DNA of 64,000 nucleotides, taken from contig CAJNOI010000220.1 in the NCBI GenBank assembly GCA_905250115.1, forward strand, positions 1-64,000, given 5' to 3'. A program made the translations under genes and the position numbers. Below are positions 49,947-62,096 of this stretch, one piece after another (position 1 is the first letter of the stretch; each line of letters opens with the position of its first letter). The stretch comes from Adineta steineri. Its lineage: Eukaryota > Rotifera > Eurotatoria > Adinetida > Adinetidae. Below the pieces are notes generated by a model. It did not search any database, was not told the origin of the DNA, and worked only from the letters and a program-made list of their open reading frames with translations.

Positions 49947-51628
49947 TTGTGTACTACTAAATACAGAAAAAAAAGAGTGAAACTAGTAAGAAAAACAACT
50001 CTCAAAAAAGCATGAAAATAAATGATGATGATATAAATGATAAAAATTGACAACATACGAAAGTACTATATACAGGTAGGCAACATAGAAGAAAAAAGAA
50101 AAAAAAACATGAGCAAACACTAAAGAACGAAATCATACTTTTCCTACATCACGATAATAATCACATTTAATTACTAAGCATACCTTTCATTAATAAGTAA
50201 TACAATACAGATGAAAAATAGCTTCTAGTTGAAAAGTGTATCATAAACATTCATGTTTGCCTTTTAAAAATTGTAGATGGACAGTTTGACAATATTGATT
50301 TTTGTTTTTATTGAATAAGTGACAAAAATATATATCACATGTCATACGTGAATATTTCTCGATGTAACATTATCTAGATATTTTCTTACTTTTTCGTCAA
50401 TTTTTATTTCTTTTAATTTATAAACATAACAGATCGTTATTTTCTTCTCATGTTACTTATTATTATTGTACTCTAAATCATTGATATTACGTTGTTTGGA
50501 TAGAAAACTATTATTTGTTAAATTTTTTTTGAAGAATAAGATAAAATGTACTAAATTCTTTTTCTTTCAAATCAAACGAAATTTGATAAATATGATTCAC
50601 TGTTTTTATGATAGAAATAAATCACGTCAATAACATGGTCTTATCGAATACGTCATGATATATTGTAATTATAACTATGCGAATATAAAAGATAAACAAA
50701 ATCATGACTATACAAAGATAATACTAGGTTATATTCATATTGATTTTTGATTGTATTCTAAATTTAAATTTTTAATTCATAGTGTAGTAATAGAGATAAA
50801 AATGAAATACGACTTTAGGCTCATAAGTTTGTGAAATAAATCAGAAAATGAAGAACTAACGAGGGAACATATTTAGATTCTATATTTTGACGATGGTTAA
50901 ATCTCAATAAGACATGAAAAATCTGAGGGTGTGGGTGTGAGTGTGTTATTTTCTCATCTACAGCCACACCCACATCAACCCAAACGCATCTATCATGCAT
51001 ACAGCGCGATACTCATATTTAATTTCAGCGATTGTAAGTGATTTTTTTGATGTTGTTTGTGTTGCCTGAAGAATCTATCCATCCAATTTTAACAAATACA
51101 TGATTCCTATGGTGAAATCATTTTTCCGAATCAAAAAAGTAAATATTGAGATCTTGATTGTACTTCTGTTGAATTTAAATATGACACTGAACAAGTTTTG
51201 AAAATCAAGGAAAAGAAGAAAACGAAAAATTTACAATTTTCGTATTCTTCGCGAAAGTACGCCATCTGCACATTACGAATTTGTTATGATTGATTGAATC
51301 ATTTGATGTCGTACTACTCACTATTAAGACTCGACAGATCCAACAAATTTACAACTTAGATTTTATCCAAAGATCTCCAATCTTACCTAAACAGTTCCAT
51401 ACATTTCTCAGAAAAGCAATAGAAAACGTATCCGTCATAACTAATGATTGGTTAATATTTACTCAATTTTTTATCAAAATCATATGTTGCTCATCACCTT
51501 TATATACCCGTGCAGAAAGAGCATGTTATTTTCATCCTGTGAGTCATTCAAAATAAAATAGTGTAATCAATCACATGTTTTTTCTTGCTTTTATCTATGA
51601 GCTTTGGACTTATCTATCACACACAGTC
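49947..51628. other. Divergent spacer between MPS1-like kinase and F-box gene
   Basis: 1.7 kb holding both promoters and the hairpin element at 50923-50983. A splice-acceptor-like ...gtatttag before ACACAAATG suggests a 5' non-coding exon or trans-splice site for the kinase. Near 51290-51556 an open frame with somewhat protein-like composition lacks an ATG. No other gene is supported. Confidence 0.5.
50923..50983 (+). repeat. TGAGGGTGTG hairpin element, copy C
   Basis: CTGAGGGTGTGGGTGTGAG is followed after about 25 bases by CCACACCCACATCAACCC. TGTGGGTGTG pairs with CACACCCACA, giving a ten-base stem. The element begins and ends like copies A and B. Of the three it carries the most TGTGGG-like sequence. 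Confidence 0.6.
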
Positions 51629-52716
51629 ATGGGCAAGAGTTTTTCGTCGAATCAACCACGACTTGAATTACTTCCTAATGAACTTTTCATTGAAATTTTT
51701 CAATATATCGATTCCACTGATCTTCGTAATTTCAAAGGTCTTAATAAACGAATTCATGACATAATCGAAGCTTTGAGAATCGATATTAATGTCCATCGTA
51801 TGGAAACAGTGAATACTACATTTTTATCTGCTTTTAATCCATCACAAATTATTCGTCTGGACATGCGTAATCCCTGGTCCTCAATGAATTTGACGAGCAT
51901 GATGAAACTTCGATCGCTCACACTTGACTGCGGTTGTCTTACACGCAAACAAGTAGATCAGGTAATCGCAATATTGTAAAGAACAGTGATTTCAAATTAA
52001 TAGTATTTATTTAGATGACCACACTCACTCTACCTTATTTGGAGCGGCTTTCCGTTCACAATGCAACTCTTGAACTGCAAAAACTTTTACTTGCCACAAT
52101 TTTTCGTGGCGAACATTTTCCTTCGCTCAAAATATGTCAACTTAAATTAAAACCTACTCATGATTTAAAACTCTGCAATACTAACCGATTACCAAACAAC
52201 ACCGTTCGTTCTTTGACTATCAACAGCAAATGGAGCTGGCACGAATTCGAGTTTTTACTGAATCAATTACCTCATTTGCGTCGACTGGAAATAAATCTTT
52301 CAGAGCTATATTCGGTGTCAGTTACGTCTATTCATCCTCGTTCATCAATCAAAAATCTACGAATCACATTGAATGATCCGTTAAATGATCTGAAAAAATT
52401 ACTGAAACTGACACCCAATCTCGTTCGATTACGTATTCGTGGTAGTTTCGGAAGCAGTAGTGCGCTCGAGCATTTTAATGAGATAGCCAAAGTGCTGTCC
52501 GATCTTGTGCCTGGTCTTAAATATTTCGACTGCGAACTATACTCTTATTCATGGGAGGGTAGCAATGTACAGAATATACGATGGCTTCATCGACTCTATA
52601 AAGATGTCCAATGTCTTTGGGGACAACATCGAAACCAGTGTTATGCTACTGATATTAACACTTATCCAACTCCTAACGAGTATGAATGTGAGTATCTTGA
52701 TGAATCTGTTTTTTAA
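51629..52716 (+). CDS. F-box protein with leucine-rich-type C-terminal region
   Basis: 344 residues from two exons (51629-51961 and 52015-52716). Residues about 12-50 are an F-box: LELLPNELFIEIFQYIDSTD then LRNFKGLNKRIHDI, the SKP1-binding fold of SCF ubiquitin ligases. The rest has irregular leucine-rich repeats: LRSLTLDCGCLTRKQVDQ, LPYLERLSVHNATLELQKLL, VRSLTINSKWSW, LRRLEINLSELYSV, IKNLRITLNDPLNDLKKLL and LVRLRIRGSFG. It ends with WLHRLYKDVQCLWGQH. This layout is that of an F-box family with many members in bdelloid rotifers; each probably picks different substrates. The ATG at 51575 would add 18 hydrophobic residues; 51629 is preferred because the F-box then sits near the start as is usual. 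Codon use is less AT-biased than in the neighbouring genes. Confidence 0.85.
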
Positions 52717-54707
52717 GCTAAGAAAATAGGTGCAGACTGTTTTGGTTGATTCTTAAAAAAATACTATTGATTTTTCTGTACTCAGAAAGTGAGTACACTC
52801 TCAAATCGGCCAGTGTGTTCGTCCGACCGGTTATTTACACGATAACTCTTAAAAACATGAACCGATTGTCGCCAAACTTGCGCGTAGATTTGTCTCATCC
52901 ATATCTCGGTCGAGTTCAAACATGAGAATAATTGGTCGCAACCTTGATGATTACAGAAAAAAAATGTGAGGTAAAGCGAGAGAAAAGAAAATAATCATTG
53001 GAGAGGTACGAATAAGTTTTCATTTATGCCAGCAACTAAAGGCTTGGGAACTAACTCGTCATCGCATCGTATGTGATAAAAAAAGGACATCTGCAGGGCT
53101 AAGGAGAAAGTGTATTAGTGCGCTCAAGGATGATTTTGTTGTCAGACAGTTTGATGGAAATCAGTCTACCATCGGCTAGTTCTACTTTTTGTAGTATACA
53201 TAATCCTCGGACTCAGAATCTTGGTTCTCACATTTATTTCGAAAATAATTTTGCATTTAAAACTCAAAGATAGAATCATTTCTCATTTAGATATTGCACA
53301 ACCAATTTCCTGGCCGTCATCACCATATCGTAGTTATTATGATGATGATCGTCTCGGAAAGTATAGTTAAACAACTAAGATGATGATGATGATGATGGAT
53401 TTATCGATTATGATCTGGGACTCGTGATAACTACAAGCAAAACTATGGTTCATCGTCATATAGTGGAAATAATACTTAAACAAGAATGAAACTCTTATAC
53501 TAGAAAGAAACATTATTCATTGAATCAATATTATTAGAAATAAAGACAGTTAGATCTTTTTATTCGTGAAAATATAAACAAGATAATAGTCATTTCAAAA
53601 GAAAGATGACAAAATATTTATCGTTTTTTTCAAAGCTATATTTTGTCTTGATTAGGATGGGTGAGTGTGGGTAGGTTTCTGTATATTGATATAAATATTT
53701 TCTTGTACTCATGACTTTCTGTTATTATTATAAACAAGATAGTATCATCTTTGTCTATCATTTCAGTATGTATCAATAGTAGTGTTTACATTTGTTGACA
53801 GAGTGTGTCAACATATCCTTAGTAATCGAAAATAATATACATATAGAGACAATGTCAAACATTGTTTATATTAACTGTAAGTTTGACATAAATATGGTAA
53901 AAATACTGAAATTAAATTAGATTAATTTACGTATTACACCAATGAGATTTATAAAATTGATGATCTAATTGAGAAGAAATTTCTATCGACCAATAGATGA
54001 TTAATAAGAGACGATGATTGTGTATCATAATACAGTTACTAATGTGTTTGATTTTACAATATATTTGTTTCTAAGAAAGTAAATATCCATCATATATTAA
54101 TTAATGATAGAAGTGAACAACTAACAATCCAATTAAAAAAAAGTTTTTTTCAAGGGTATATATTAGACTACAATACTCCGCATATCAATATTTCGATATT
54201 TATTAGTAGAAAAATATTAGCTTATTCAACGTGATGATCACCGTACAAAATAGATAATTAAAAGACTGTATCCAATTCTTCAGCTTATACAATGCAGAAC
54301 AAATACCCAACTATAAAAGTCATATTGAGTAAAAGAAATTACATAATCAGTATTATCATATTAAAGATATCGTAGTATATAACTTTATTCAATCGTACTT
54401 TAAATAGAATTGTCAAAAATATAATTCTAAAGTCTTTATTTCACCAATTCTCTTAATATATTAAATATGAATATAATGTGTACTATAATCATATTTGCAT
54501 TTGCACTTCTCTCACATAGAATATAAATTATTCTTTATGAATAATGATTTTTGACGAAAATATTTCATTGAGTTTTTTTTCTAATAGAAAATATAAGTTT
54601 ATTTTAAAAAATAGGACATTTAAAGTTGTATCAAAAATATAAAAACAGTTTTGTTACAATACGAATAACTGTATTCGATTTACAAAGACACATAGAAATG
54701 TTCAACT
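52717..54707. other. Spacer with less AT-rich segment after the F-box gene
   Basis: 2 kb between convergent gene ends. 52780-53200 is clearly less AT-rich than ordinary spacers here and may be a decayed mobile or duplicated segment. It carries CGGCCAGTGTGTTCGTCCG and a stretch near 52860-52960 of transposon-like complexity. There is an exon-like remnant at 53291-53370, a GAT run (53380-53397) and an isolated GGGTGAGTGTGGGTAGG (53659-53675). The rest is AT-rich with nothing supported. Confidence 0.5.
53291..53370 (+). other. Exon-like remnant
   Basis: An acceptor (ctcatttag ending 53290) is followed by an open frame in phase 2 reading IAQPISWPSSPYRSYYDDD then RLGKYS and a stop (53368-53370). 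The codon use is protein-like, with repeated Tyr/Asp as in RNA-binding-protein tails. No upstream exon with matching phase is seen nearby, so it may be a gene fragment or an alternative 3' exon. Confidence 0.3.
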
Positions 54708-55777
54708 CTAACCATTTGATGCATAATTAATTAATATTCGAGTTTCATAATCTTTTATTTCATCAATTGTGTAACCAGATGCATCAATAATACCAAAATT
54801 TGAGTTAAGTTCATCTAATTTATCGTCACCAATTATTTTAAGTACATCATACAATTGACACAATGTTCGATAACGATGGAAATATTCTAAACAATCTTGA
54901 TCATCCTGTGGCCATCGGTTATCAACATCATTGATACTAACAAGACTCATTGGACAACGACCTTCATGTTGCTCCCAATCTTGGTTATGTGCTGATAAAT
55001 TTTGATCAGCATATTCATCTACTAAACATTCTTCTTCTTTCATTCCACAGAGATAACACCAAGTAAGTTGACATCGTTCGCATACCATATGTGTACAACC
55101 ATCATCTTTAATACCAGTCAATTGACAATGTGGACATTGTTGTTTAGAACCTGAATCAATAGCTTTTTCAACCATTTCTTTATATGATTGAAGCTCAATA
55201 CATCGAGATTCATGTATCGATTCATCATCTACTATTTCATGAAGACATATTAAACATGATTTTTTACGACATGAAGGATGTTGACAAGTGAGAAAACGAA
55301 GAGGACATGCATCAGTTGTATGAATTTCAACATACGGACAAAATGGACCTATGAATAAGTAAAATTATGTTAGAGAATAAATAGTTGATGGAAATACATA
55401 CATTGAGCTAATTTTTCATTATCTTGAAGACAATCTTTCGACCAAAATAATGGAAGTACACAAGATATATATTGTTCATAACATTGTTGCTCCCTAAGAA
55501 TTTCATCAACTTCTGTTAAATCGAATGCTTCTTGACATACACCACATAATAATGGATAGTTTAGAGTAGGATGACCAAACATTACATTAATCATTAATTC
55601 TATACATGTATTGCAAGTAAACGCTCCACAGCTATTACTTTTACATTTGAGTTTAGTATCACCATCATTGATAGTTATTTGACATATACCACATGTCATA
55701 ATAATATTTTTTTCCGATGATGTCTCCACTTCAGTGGTTGGCGGTGGTATATTCTGAGTTTCGGTTTCTGCAGACAT
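54708..55777 (-). CDS. RBR (RING-IBR-RING) E3 ubiquitin ligase
   Basis: 338 residues from two exons (55777-55402 and 55348-54708). A disordered front (MSAETETQNIPPPTTEVETS) leads into RING1 from residue 28: MTCGICQITI, KSNSCGAFTCNTCIELM and PLLCGVCQEAF. The IBR region in exon 2 has CPFCPYVEIHTTDACPLRFL and CRKKSCLICLHE. RING2/Rcat follows: QQCPHCQLTGIKDDGCTHMV then CERCQLTWCYLCG. The cysteine of DGCTHM occupies the catalytic position that takes ubiquitin as a thioester in RBR ligases. After RING2 comes a helical end (WPQDDQDCLEYFHRYRTLCQ). Spacing is irregular in the IBR, so it is not ARIH or parkin; the subfamily is not clear. Substrates are unknown. Confidence 0.88.
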
Positions 55778-57364
55778 TGTATTTTCATAAAATATGAAAT
55801 ATTAAAATTTACGAGGCTCTATTTCTCATAAAAACACGAATAAATGTTAGTTTTGCTTTTAAATCATATGATATTTATAGGAGGTAGATTCTAGCTATTT
55901 CATCATTACATTTTTATTCGAGTATGACCAATACTCTTGCTGTTCTTTGACTTATAAGGTGATGCAAAGTATAGTAAACTATTTTACTTATGAATCACAG
56001 GTAAAATTACAATGATATTACGCAAGTATCGATGTAGTCATTCACGTGACACAAAGAAAGAGAAAAATACCTCACTTATGTTAGCTTTACACGGATGATG
56101 AAAAATTTCCTTATATGGAATAATGTAATATTATATTTACATCATATTTTAGTGAAACATATTGATAGCATTTCGTTTATTGTTTAATTTTTCTACTGCA
56201 ATATATTTGTCAGATGAGTAATTCTATTATATAAAAAGAAATTTTAATATTCAAAATCTTTTTAAATATGTACAATGTATGTTTAATCGAGTGAATAGAA
56301 AATGCTAGGGATTTTGAAAAAATATTTTTTCTTATCTATAAATGGTTGTTTATCAGCGTTGTTGCAAATAAGAATGAAGATTTTCATTTGTAAGCACGAC
56401 TTTTAAATGATTATACGAAGAGCCAAGAAATTTAGAAAGTACAATGATTGAAAGTAGAGTTTAAATTGAAATATTCCTGATATATATTAACTAAATTGGT
56501 GTTTATTTGTCGAAGAATAATAACATTTCACATGTGAATCAAAATATAGAGTAAGCACAGGATTGGCAGATATCAATTCTTTAATATCTTTTTTATTGAA
56601 AATATGATGCATTTCAATGTATGAATAGGTATAAAAAATCTAATATCCAGGTACCCTTGTTGTAATTAAAGAAACTTGTGAAAAATGTACTGTGTAATAC
56701 ATTAGACACTAGACAAGTGTTTTAATATATATTCAAGTAACTTCTATATTGAAAACATGAATAAGAATTCAAGGACATTACCAAGAAAATGAAGAGATAA
56801 TAGAACGAAAGGTTTGAGTATTTGAGTTCCTCAAACTGTCATCTATACTGTATGATTCACTTGATCAAGAAATTTAAGTATTTGAATTCAAGATAAGAAA
56901 AAAGCAAGAGTTCGACTTAGATGCTTATTCCTCTAGATGTCTCTACAATACAATAAGTAAATGGTATCATTTGTTCAAAATTTGGAAATCAATAAAATAT
57001 TCTAAATTCTATAAATTGTTTTCATAAAATTTTCATATATTAAAACTTGATTTTTGAACAAAAATAAATTTCGCAATAACAGAACATGCACTATGTCCTC
57101 ACCCGGCTGCTGACGATTGTTGTTTGTTTACGAAATAGTTTTTTTTAATTATTGTTATTATTTTGTAAGCGTTTGACTGACTAGTACTGTGACATTACAG
57201 TGCTAGATTTAAGTAATAGTTTTATTTAAAACACAGTATAGACATATCTTTTTATATCTTTGGGATATTGCTTTTTTGAGCACCCGAGGATTATTTTCTA
57301 ACTCTGTCGTCATATACATTTTCAAACAATTCACTCCACATCAACAATCATCAAAACAATTTAG
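55778..57364. other. Divergent spacer between RBR and RNF10 genes
   Basis: 1.6 kb holding the RBR promoter and the first exon(s) of RNF10, which I could not place. The RNF10 frame is open leftward to about 57279 without an ATG, and a possible acceptor caatttag ends at 57364. 57050-57290 is the likeliest place for the 5' exon or promoter. Confidence 0.45.
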
Positions 57365-60300
57365 AAAACTCTACATTATTACCATTATGGCCGACAAGCA
57401 ATGTTTGTGAAGAAAACGATGATTACGAAAGTTACGAAAGCATTCATCAAGAAGAAGAACGACAACAACCAATTTATAAATATCAACAAGAGGGGGGACA
57501 AGGTGAAATTAAATCATCTCACAGCAAAATCAATTATTTGGGAACGAGGCAAATGGTCGACAATATTAATACCAATAGTGAACAACGACAGTTTAATGGA
57601 GGAGGTAATGGATTAAATAACAGCAGCAGTATCAGTCGAAAAAAAGGAAATAATGGTAAACAAGAAAGATAAATAGACCTTGAATATATAATTATATCAT
57701 ATATTTTATGATTAATAGGTGTTGGTGGTAGTGATTTGACGGCTTCTCCAAAATATAATAAAACAAATTCACGTGGATATAACAAAGAAATTCAACAACA
57801 AAAACAAAACCGAGGACATAATAATAATAATACTAATAACAATACTCGAGAACAAAGAAATAGTGGTAATGCAAGATATCGAAATAATGAACAAAATAAG
57901 CCTTATCAGGTAAGTTTTTTTTACATAATTCAATTTATTTGATTCTTAATCGGATTTTATAATAGAATGAACGAAGTGATCATGTTGATGTGGATGATGA
58001 TAATGTCGATGATGACGTTACAAGTGATGTATTTGATTTTGATGATCAATATTCAAATAAACGTGGCAGTGTTAGTGGTACAAAAAAGACAAATATGAGT
58101 CATTTACTTAATTTTCATTACCTTGATAAACAACGTAATAATATTCGTGGTAATCGTCGATCATCTAATTCAGGTTATTATTCAAATAATCGATGGATAT
58201 CAAATGGAAATTCTTCCTATAGACAATCATTTTCCAAAGAACAATTTCTTCAAGCAAAGTAAAATAAACTCATTTATTTATTTCCCTTATTCTATTTCAA
58301 ATAATATTTAGTTGTCAATTTGTTGTACAAAAAGGTTTAATTGATTATTCAGTACATTTTGCTGATCCAGACTTAGCTATTGATTGGTCATGTGTTGAAC
58401 AAGTTCGACTTCATTCAATGCAAACTCTTAAATGTCCGATTTGTCTATCTGAACCACAAGCAGGAAAAATAACACGTTGTGGACATGTTTATTGTTGGTC
58501 TTGTTTATTACATTATTTAGCATTAAGTGATAAACCATGGAGAAAATGTCCTGTTTGTTCTGAATCAATTTATAAACAAGATATTCGAAGGTTTATTTTT
58601 TATTCTTTTGGAAAAACATTTTGTTTAAAAAAAAAGAATTTTTTAGTGTTCGAGGAATTACTTCACGATCTTTAAAAGCTGGCGATTGGATTACATTTCG
58701 ATTAATGTGTCGTGAACGTGGTTCAGCTCTTTTTTTCCCACGAAATAATTTTAATGCAAATGTTTTACAACATGAACCAGAATGTCTTGTTATGGAAGCA
58801 AATAAACAACAATATGCTCATTTATTATCTGCTGATAATGAAATAATTTTGAATGAAATAATTGAAAAAGAAAAATTAGAATTATTAAATCAATTAGAAT
58901 ATGATGGTGATCAACCTGAAGCTTGTTTTATAAAACAAGCATTAGAAGAAAATAATGTAAAATTTAAATTTATTTTTTTTTCAATTATATTTATTAGTTT
59001 ATTTAGGCAAGAGAAAAACTTGTTCGAGAACGAGTTGATATAAAAAAGAATATAGAAGAAATTAAAGTAACATTAAAACCAGCGAAAGAAGAAGTAGAAG
59101 AAAAACTTTTACCAATAAAAGTATGTCATTGAAATAAGATAAAAAGATTTATAAATACAATTATTTAATTTTTAGCCTGTATTAGTATATGATGATGCGT
59201 TTGACAATAGCATAGTATCGACACAAGAAGGGAATTTCGATATTCATACTGAAGAAAAATCTGATACAAATATAACGTTAACTTCCGGTTAGTATTTATC
59301 TTCTTGTTTCCTAGGTTTTTGTCATTTATTTCTATATTTTAAAGATAAAAATCATCCTCAACCTGTATCAGCATCGAATATACAATCAACTCGACATTAT
59401 TTCTATCAAGGTAAATAAATTCTTTATTGAATAAAATAATAAAATATGTTTTTATTTTAGCGGATGATATCTATCATGCATATTTAAATGGATTTAATAC
59501 TCGAATGTTACTTCATGAATATAGTTCTTATCAACAATGTCCAGATGAACTTCATGTTCGAGTTGAAGCTATTGAAAGTTTTTTTATGACTGAAGTTAGT
59601 TAAATATATATGTGTATGATAAAAATATTTCTTTCTTTTTCTTTATCAAGGAACTTCGATCACAATTTCGTTCATTAAGTCATCTGCCATTAACATGTGA
59701 ATTTCAAGTTATTGAAATTCGTCTTCATCCACCAATAATATCTCCATTAACAACGCAATTTTTTACTGGTATAAATATTTTCTTTATTTACCTAATTCTC
59801 TTTTAAAAAAAAATAAATTTATTTTAGAGGAAATTCATCGTCGTCGACAACATCGAACACGTAAAGAACGTTTAGAAAAACGAAGACAACAGGAAGCAGA
59901 ATTTGTTGAAAGTCAAAAATTATTTTCTCATTGTAAATTAATTTTTCGAAATTAATTCTATAAAATATATTGACTGTTTTTCCCTTGTTAAAACAAATAA
60001 TAGATCCACCTGAAATGATGTATATGCCGCAAGAAACTTTTCCTGTCAATGGAATAAATTCAGTAGAAGAATTTCCAGCTATGATTAGTACTGCAACATC
60101 TTCATCACCACCATCATCAGCATCAATACAATTATCTGATGAAAACTTTTCACCACCAACAAATGTTTCATTTGCTCAAATGCTTAAACAACAAGCGCCA
60201 GCTAATTTCAAACCAATCATAATAAATAAACCAATTGCAACAAAAACTTCAACAATTGAAATTTTAACAAAAACTAAAAAGAATAAAAAAAAGAAAGGTG

Positions 60301-60597
60301 ACAATGATAGTGATGATGATCAAATTAATGATAATGACGAATATTATGCAGCAGTACCTAATTTTCATTCGAGTTTTAGTCTCGAGGGAGTATTTGATCG
60401 ACTTAAACTAGGTTTGTATATCTTCGATTTATTCATTTTCAATAAGAAAACAAATTTTTTCTATTATAGTAAATGGTGAAGAACATCCGGTATCAGCAGG
60501 TAGTGAAGTTACAGGCAATGTTACAACAAAAAAGAAGAATAAAAAAACTAAACAAATCCTATTTGCTACTGGAATGGGTGGTCAAGCAAAACTGTGA
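57365..60597 (+). CDS. RNF10: RNF10, RING-finger E3 ligase (5' end unresolved)
   Basis: About a dozen exons, starting 57365-57655, 57719-57909, 57966-58258 and 58312 onward, to the stop at 60595-60597. The front is low in complexity (QQQKQNRGHNNNN) and then acidic. Family blocks follow: LLNFHYLDKQ, SFSKEQFLQANCQFVV across a splice, DPDLAIDWSCVEQV, and the C3HC4 RING CPICLSEPQAGKITRCGHVY then CWSCLLHYL and CPVCSES. After these come ITSRSLKAGDWITFRLM, QQYAHLLSADNEIIL, ACFIKQALEEN, LHEYSSYQQCPDEL, LTCEFQVIEI and EEIHRRRQHRTRKERLEKRR. It ends in a basic tail plus LFATGMGGQ. This order matches vertebrate RNF10, which takes part in ubiquitination of 40S ribosomal proteins on stalled ribosomes. The initiator ATG is not found in the first visible exon, so an upstream exon is expected. 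Confidence 0.92.
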
Positions 60598-60893
60598 AAA
60601 TATATATTATTGAAAACTAAAACATCAAGTCGTTTGTTTATCTATTTGTTTGTTTGTTTTTTTTCTTTTCTTTTCTATTTTTGCCTTTAGTTTTCTCTAT
60701 TTGTCTGTTTCGAATAAATATATACATATACATATATTCTCGGCGCTAACTTAAACTAGCTCTTTGCTTCTTTTTTTTTCAAATTTCGAAAATATATTGA
60801 CAATAGAATTGTAAATGAAATTGTTATTCAATTCAAATTATTGTATTTATAAAGCAAAAAAAAGGATGGTATTATTTTGAATTTATATAAATA

Positions 60894-61383
60894 CAGGGTG
60901 GTCCGTAAATAACGGAACAAAAAAATTGAATATCTCTCTTACGGCTCGAACAAAGAAGCTGATTTTTTTACCAGTGATAAAGGCATGTATGAGCTTTATA
61001 TTCATAAGGACATGCCTTGACAGATCCTCTATGAAGTGACTCTATTGACGTCAACAAGAAAACTTTGCTTTTCCACACCCTAGGATAAAAGAAGTACACA
61101 GGATGTTGAAAAAGTCACTTAATTGAAAAGAAAATAGAATATCTTCACTATGGATGTCCATTATCAGATACATATTGTTGTCTTTTTCCATTTATGAAAA
61201 AGTAAAAATTTCTTGTTGAAGTTAATAGCGTCACTTCATAGAGGATCTGTCAAAACATGTTCTTATGAATATAGAGCTCATACATGCCTTTATCACTGGT
61301 AAAAAAATCAGTTTCTTTGCTCGAGCCATAAGGAAGATACTCAATTTTTTGTTTTTTTGTCTCGTTACTTATGGGCCACCCTG
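60894..61383. mobile_element. Foldback / MITE element with about 180-base inverted arms, TA target
   Basis: Begins TACAGGGTGGTCCGTAAATA and ends with the matching inverted GGGCCACCCTGTA, flanked by TA on both sides (60892-60893 and 61384-61385), as for Tc1/mariner-type insertions. The arms (about 60894-61078 and 61205-61383) are near-identical over most of their length. For example, ACCAGTGATAAAGGCATGTA lies in the left arm and its complement in the right, as does GACAGATCCTCTATGAAGTG. About 120 bases of unrelated sequence lie between them. There is no coding frame, so it is non-autonomous. The arms differ mainly by scattered substitutions and small gaps. It lies just downstream of RNF10. Confidence 0.9.
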
Positions 61384-62096
61384 TATATTAAATAAATTGT
61401 AAGTTCTACACTGATTTTTTGTTTATTAATTGCATCAATCATTTTCCATGTAATATGAATTTCAATGTTTTCATTTATTATTTATATATGCATGTCTGTT
61501 AGACATGAATTTCTTATTAAGAAATGTTCTTATTATTTACCGAAGAAAAGAACGAGACAAAAATTATAACTTATTGTGTATCTCCGTAATATTTATTTGT
61601 TCTTTTCTTTTTTTTTTAACGATAAAATTCGTCAATGCAAACAAATATATGAATCATTTGATATCAAATTTCAATGTTTAAAACACGAGAATACTTTTGC
61701 TATATATTATGATATTGTGTCAAATTTAATCTTGAATTTAATGTATCGATAATTATATAAAATATATTTGTTTGTAAATAGTTTTATATAATGATGAACA
61801 AGAAGAAGATTTATTAAGAATCTTGAATTTGATTGTCAAATCTCTTATAGAATACTAGATAAAATAATAAAAATGACATGACTTAAAGTGCGTTTAATTA
61901 TTTGTATAGATAAGAGAACATAAAGTGAAGTGTGTGTGTATATATATTGTTTGAAAGAAAAACGAGCGCCATCTGTTATGTATCGTATCAGTATATTCTG
62001 TGCAATGGAGGTGTATCGATGTGTATTGACGTTAGAATGGTATTGAGATCCTTTTGATTTTAGTTTGCTCAATTATTTTCGTATCTAATTGATATC
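61384..62096. other. Spacer upstream of LRRC71
   Basis: AT-rich 700 bases between the foldback element and the LRRC71 start. A less AT-rich patch at 61960-62060 with GCGCCATCTGTTATG lies just before the ATG. An acceptor-like gattttag ends at 62062. No other feature was seen. Confidence 0.45.

Noticed and set aside
51290-51556. 88-codon plus-strand frame upstream of the F-box gene
   Set aside because: No ATG at its head (TTG), no family resemblance, and no in-frame join to the F-box exon.
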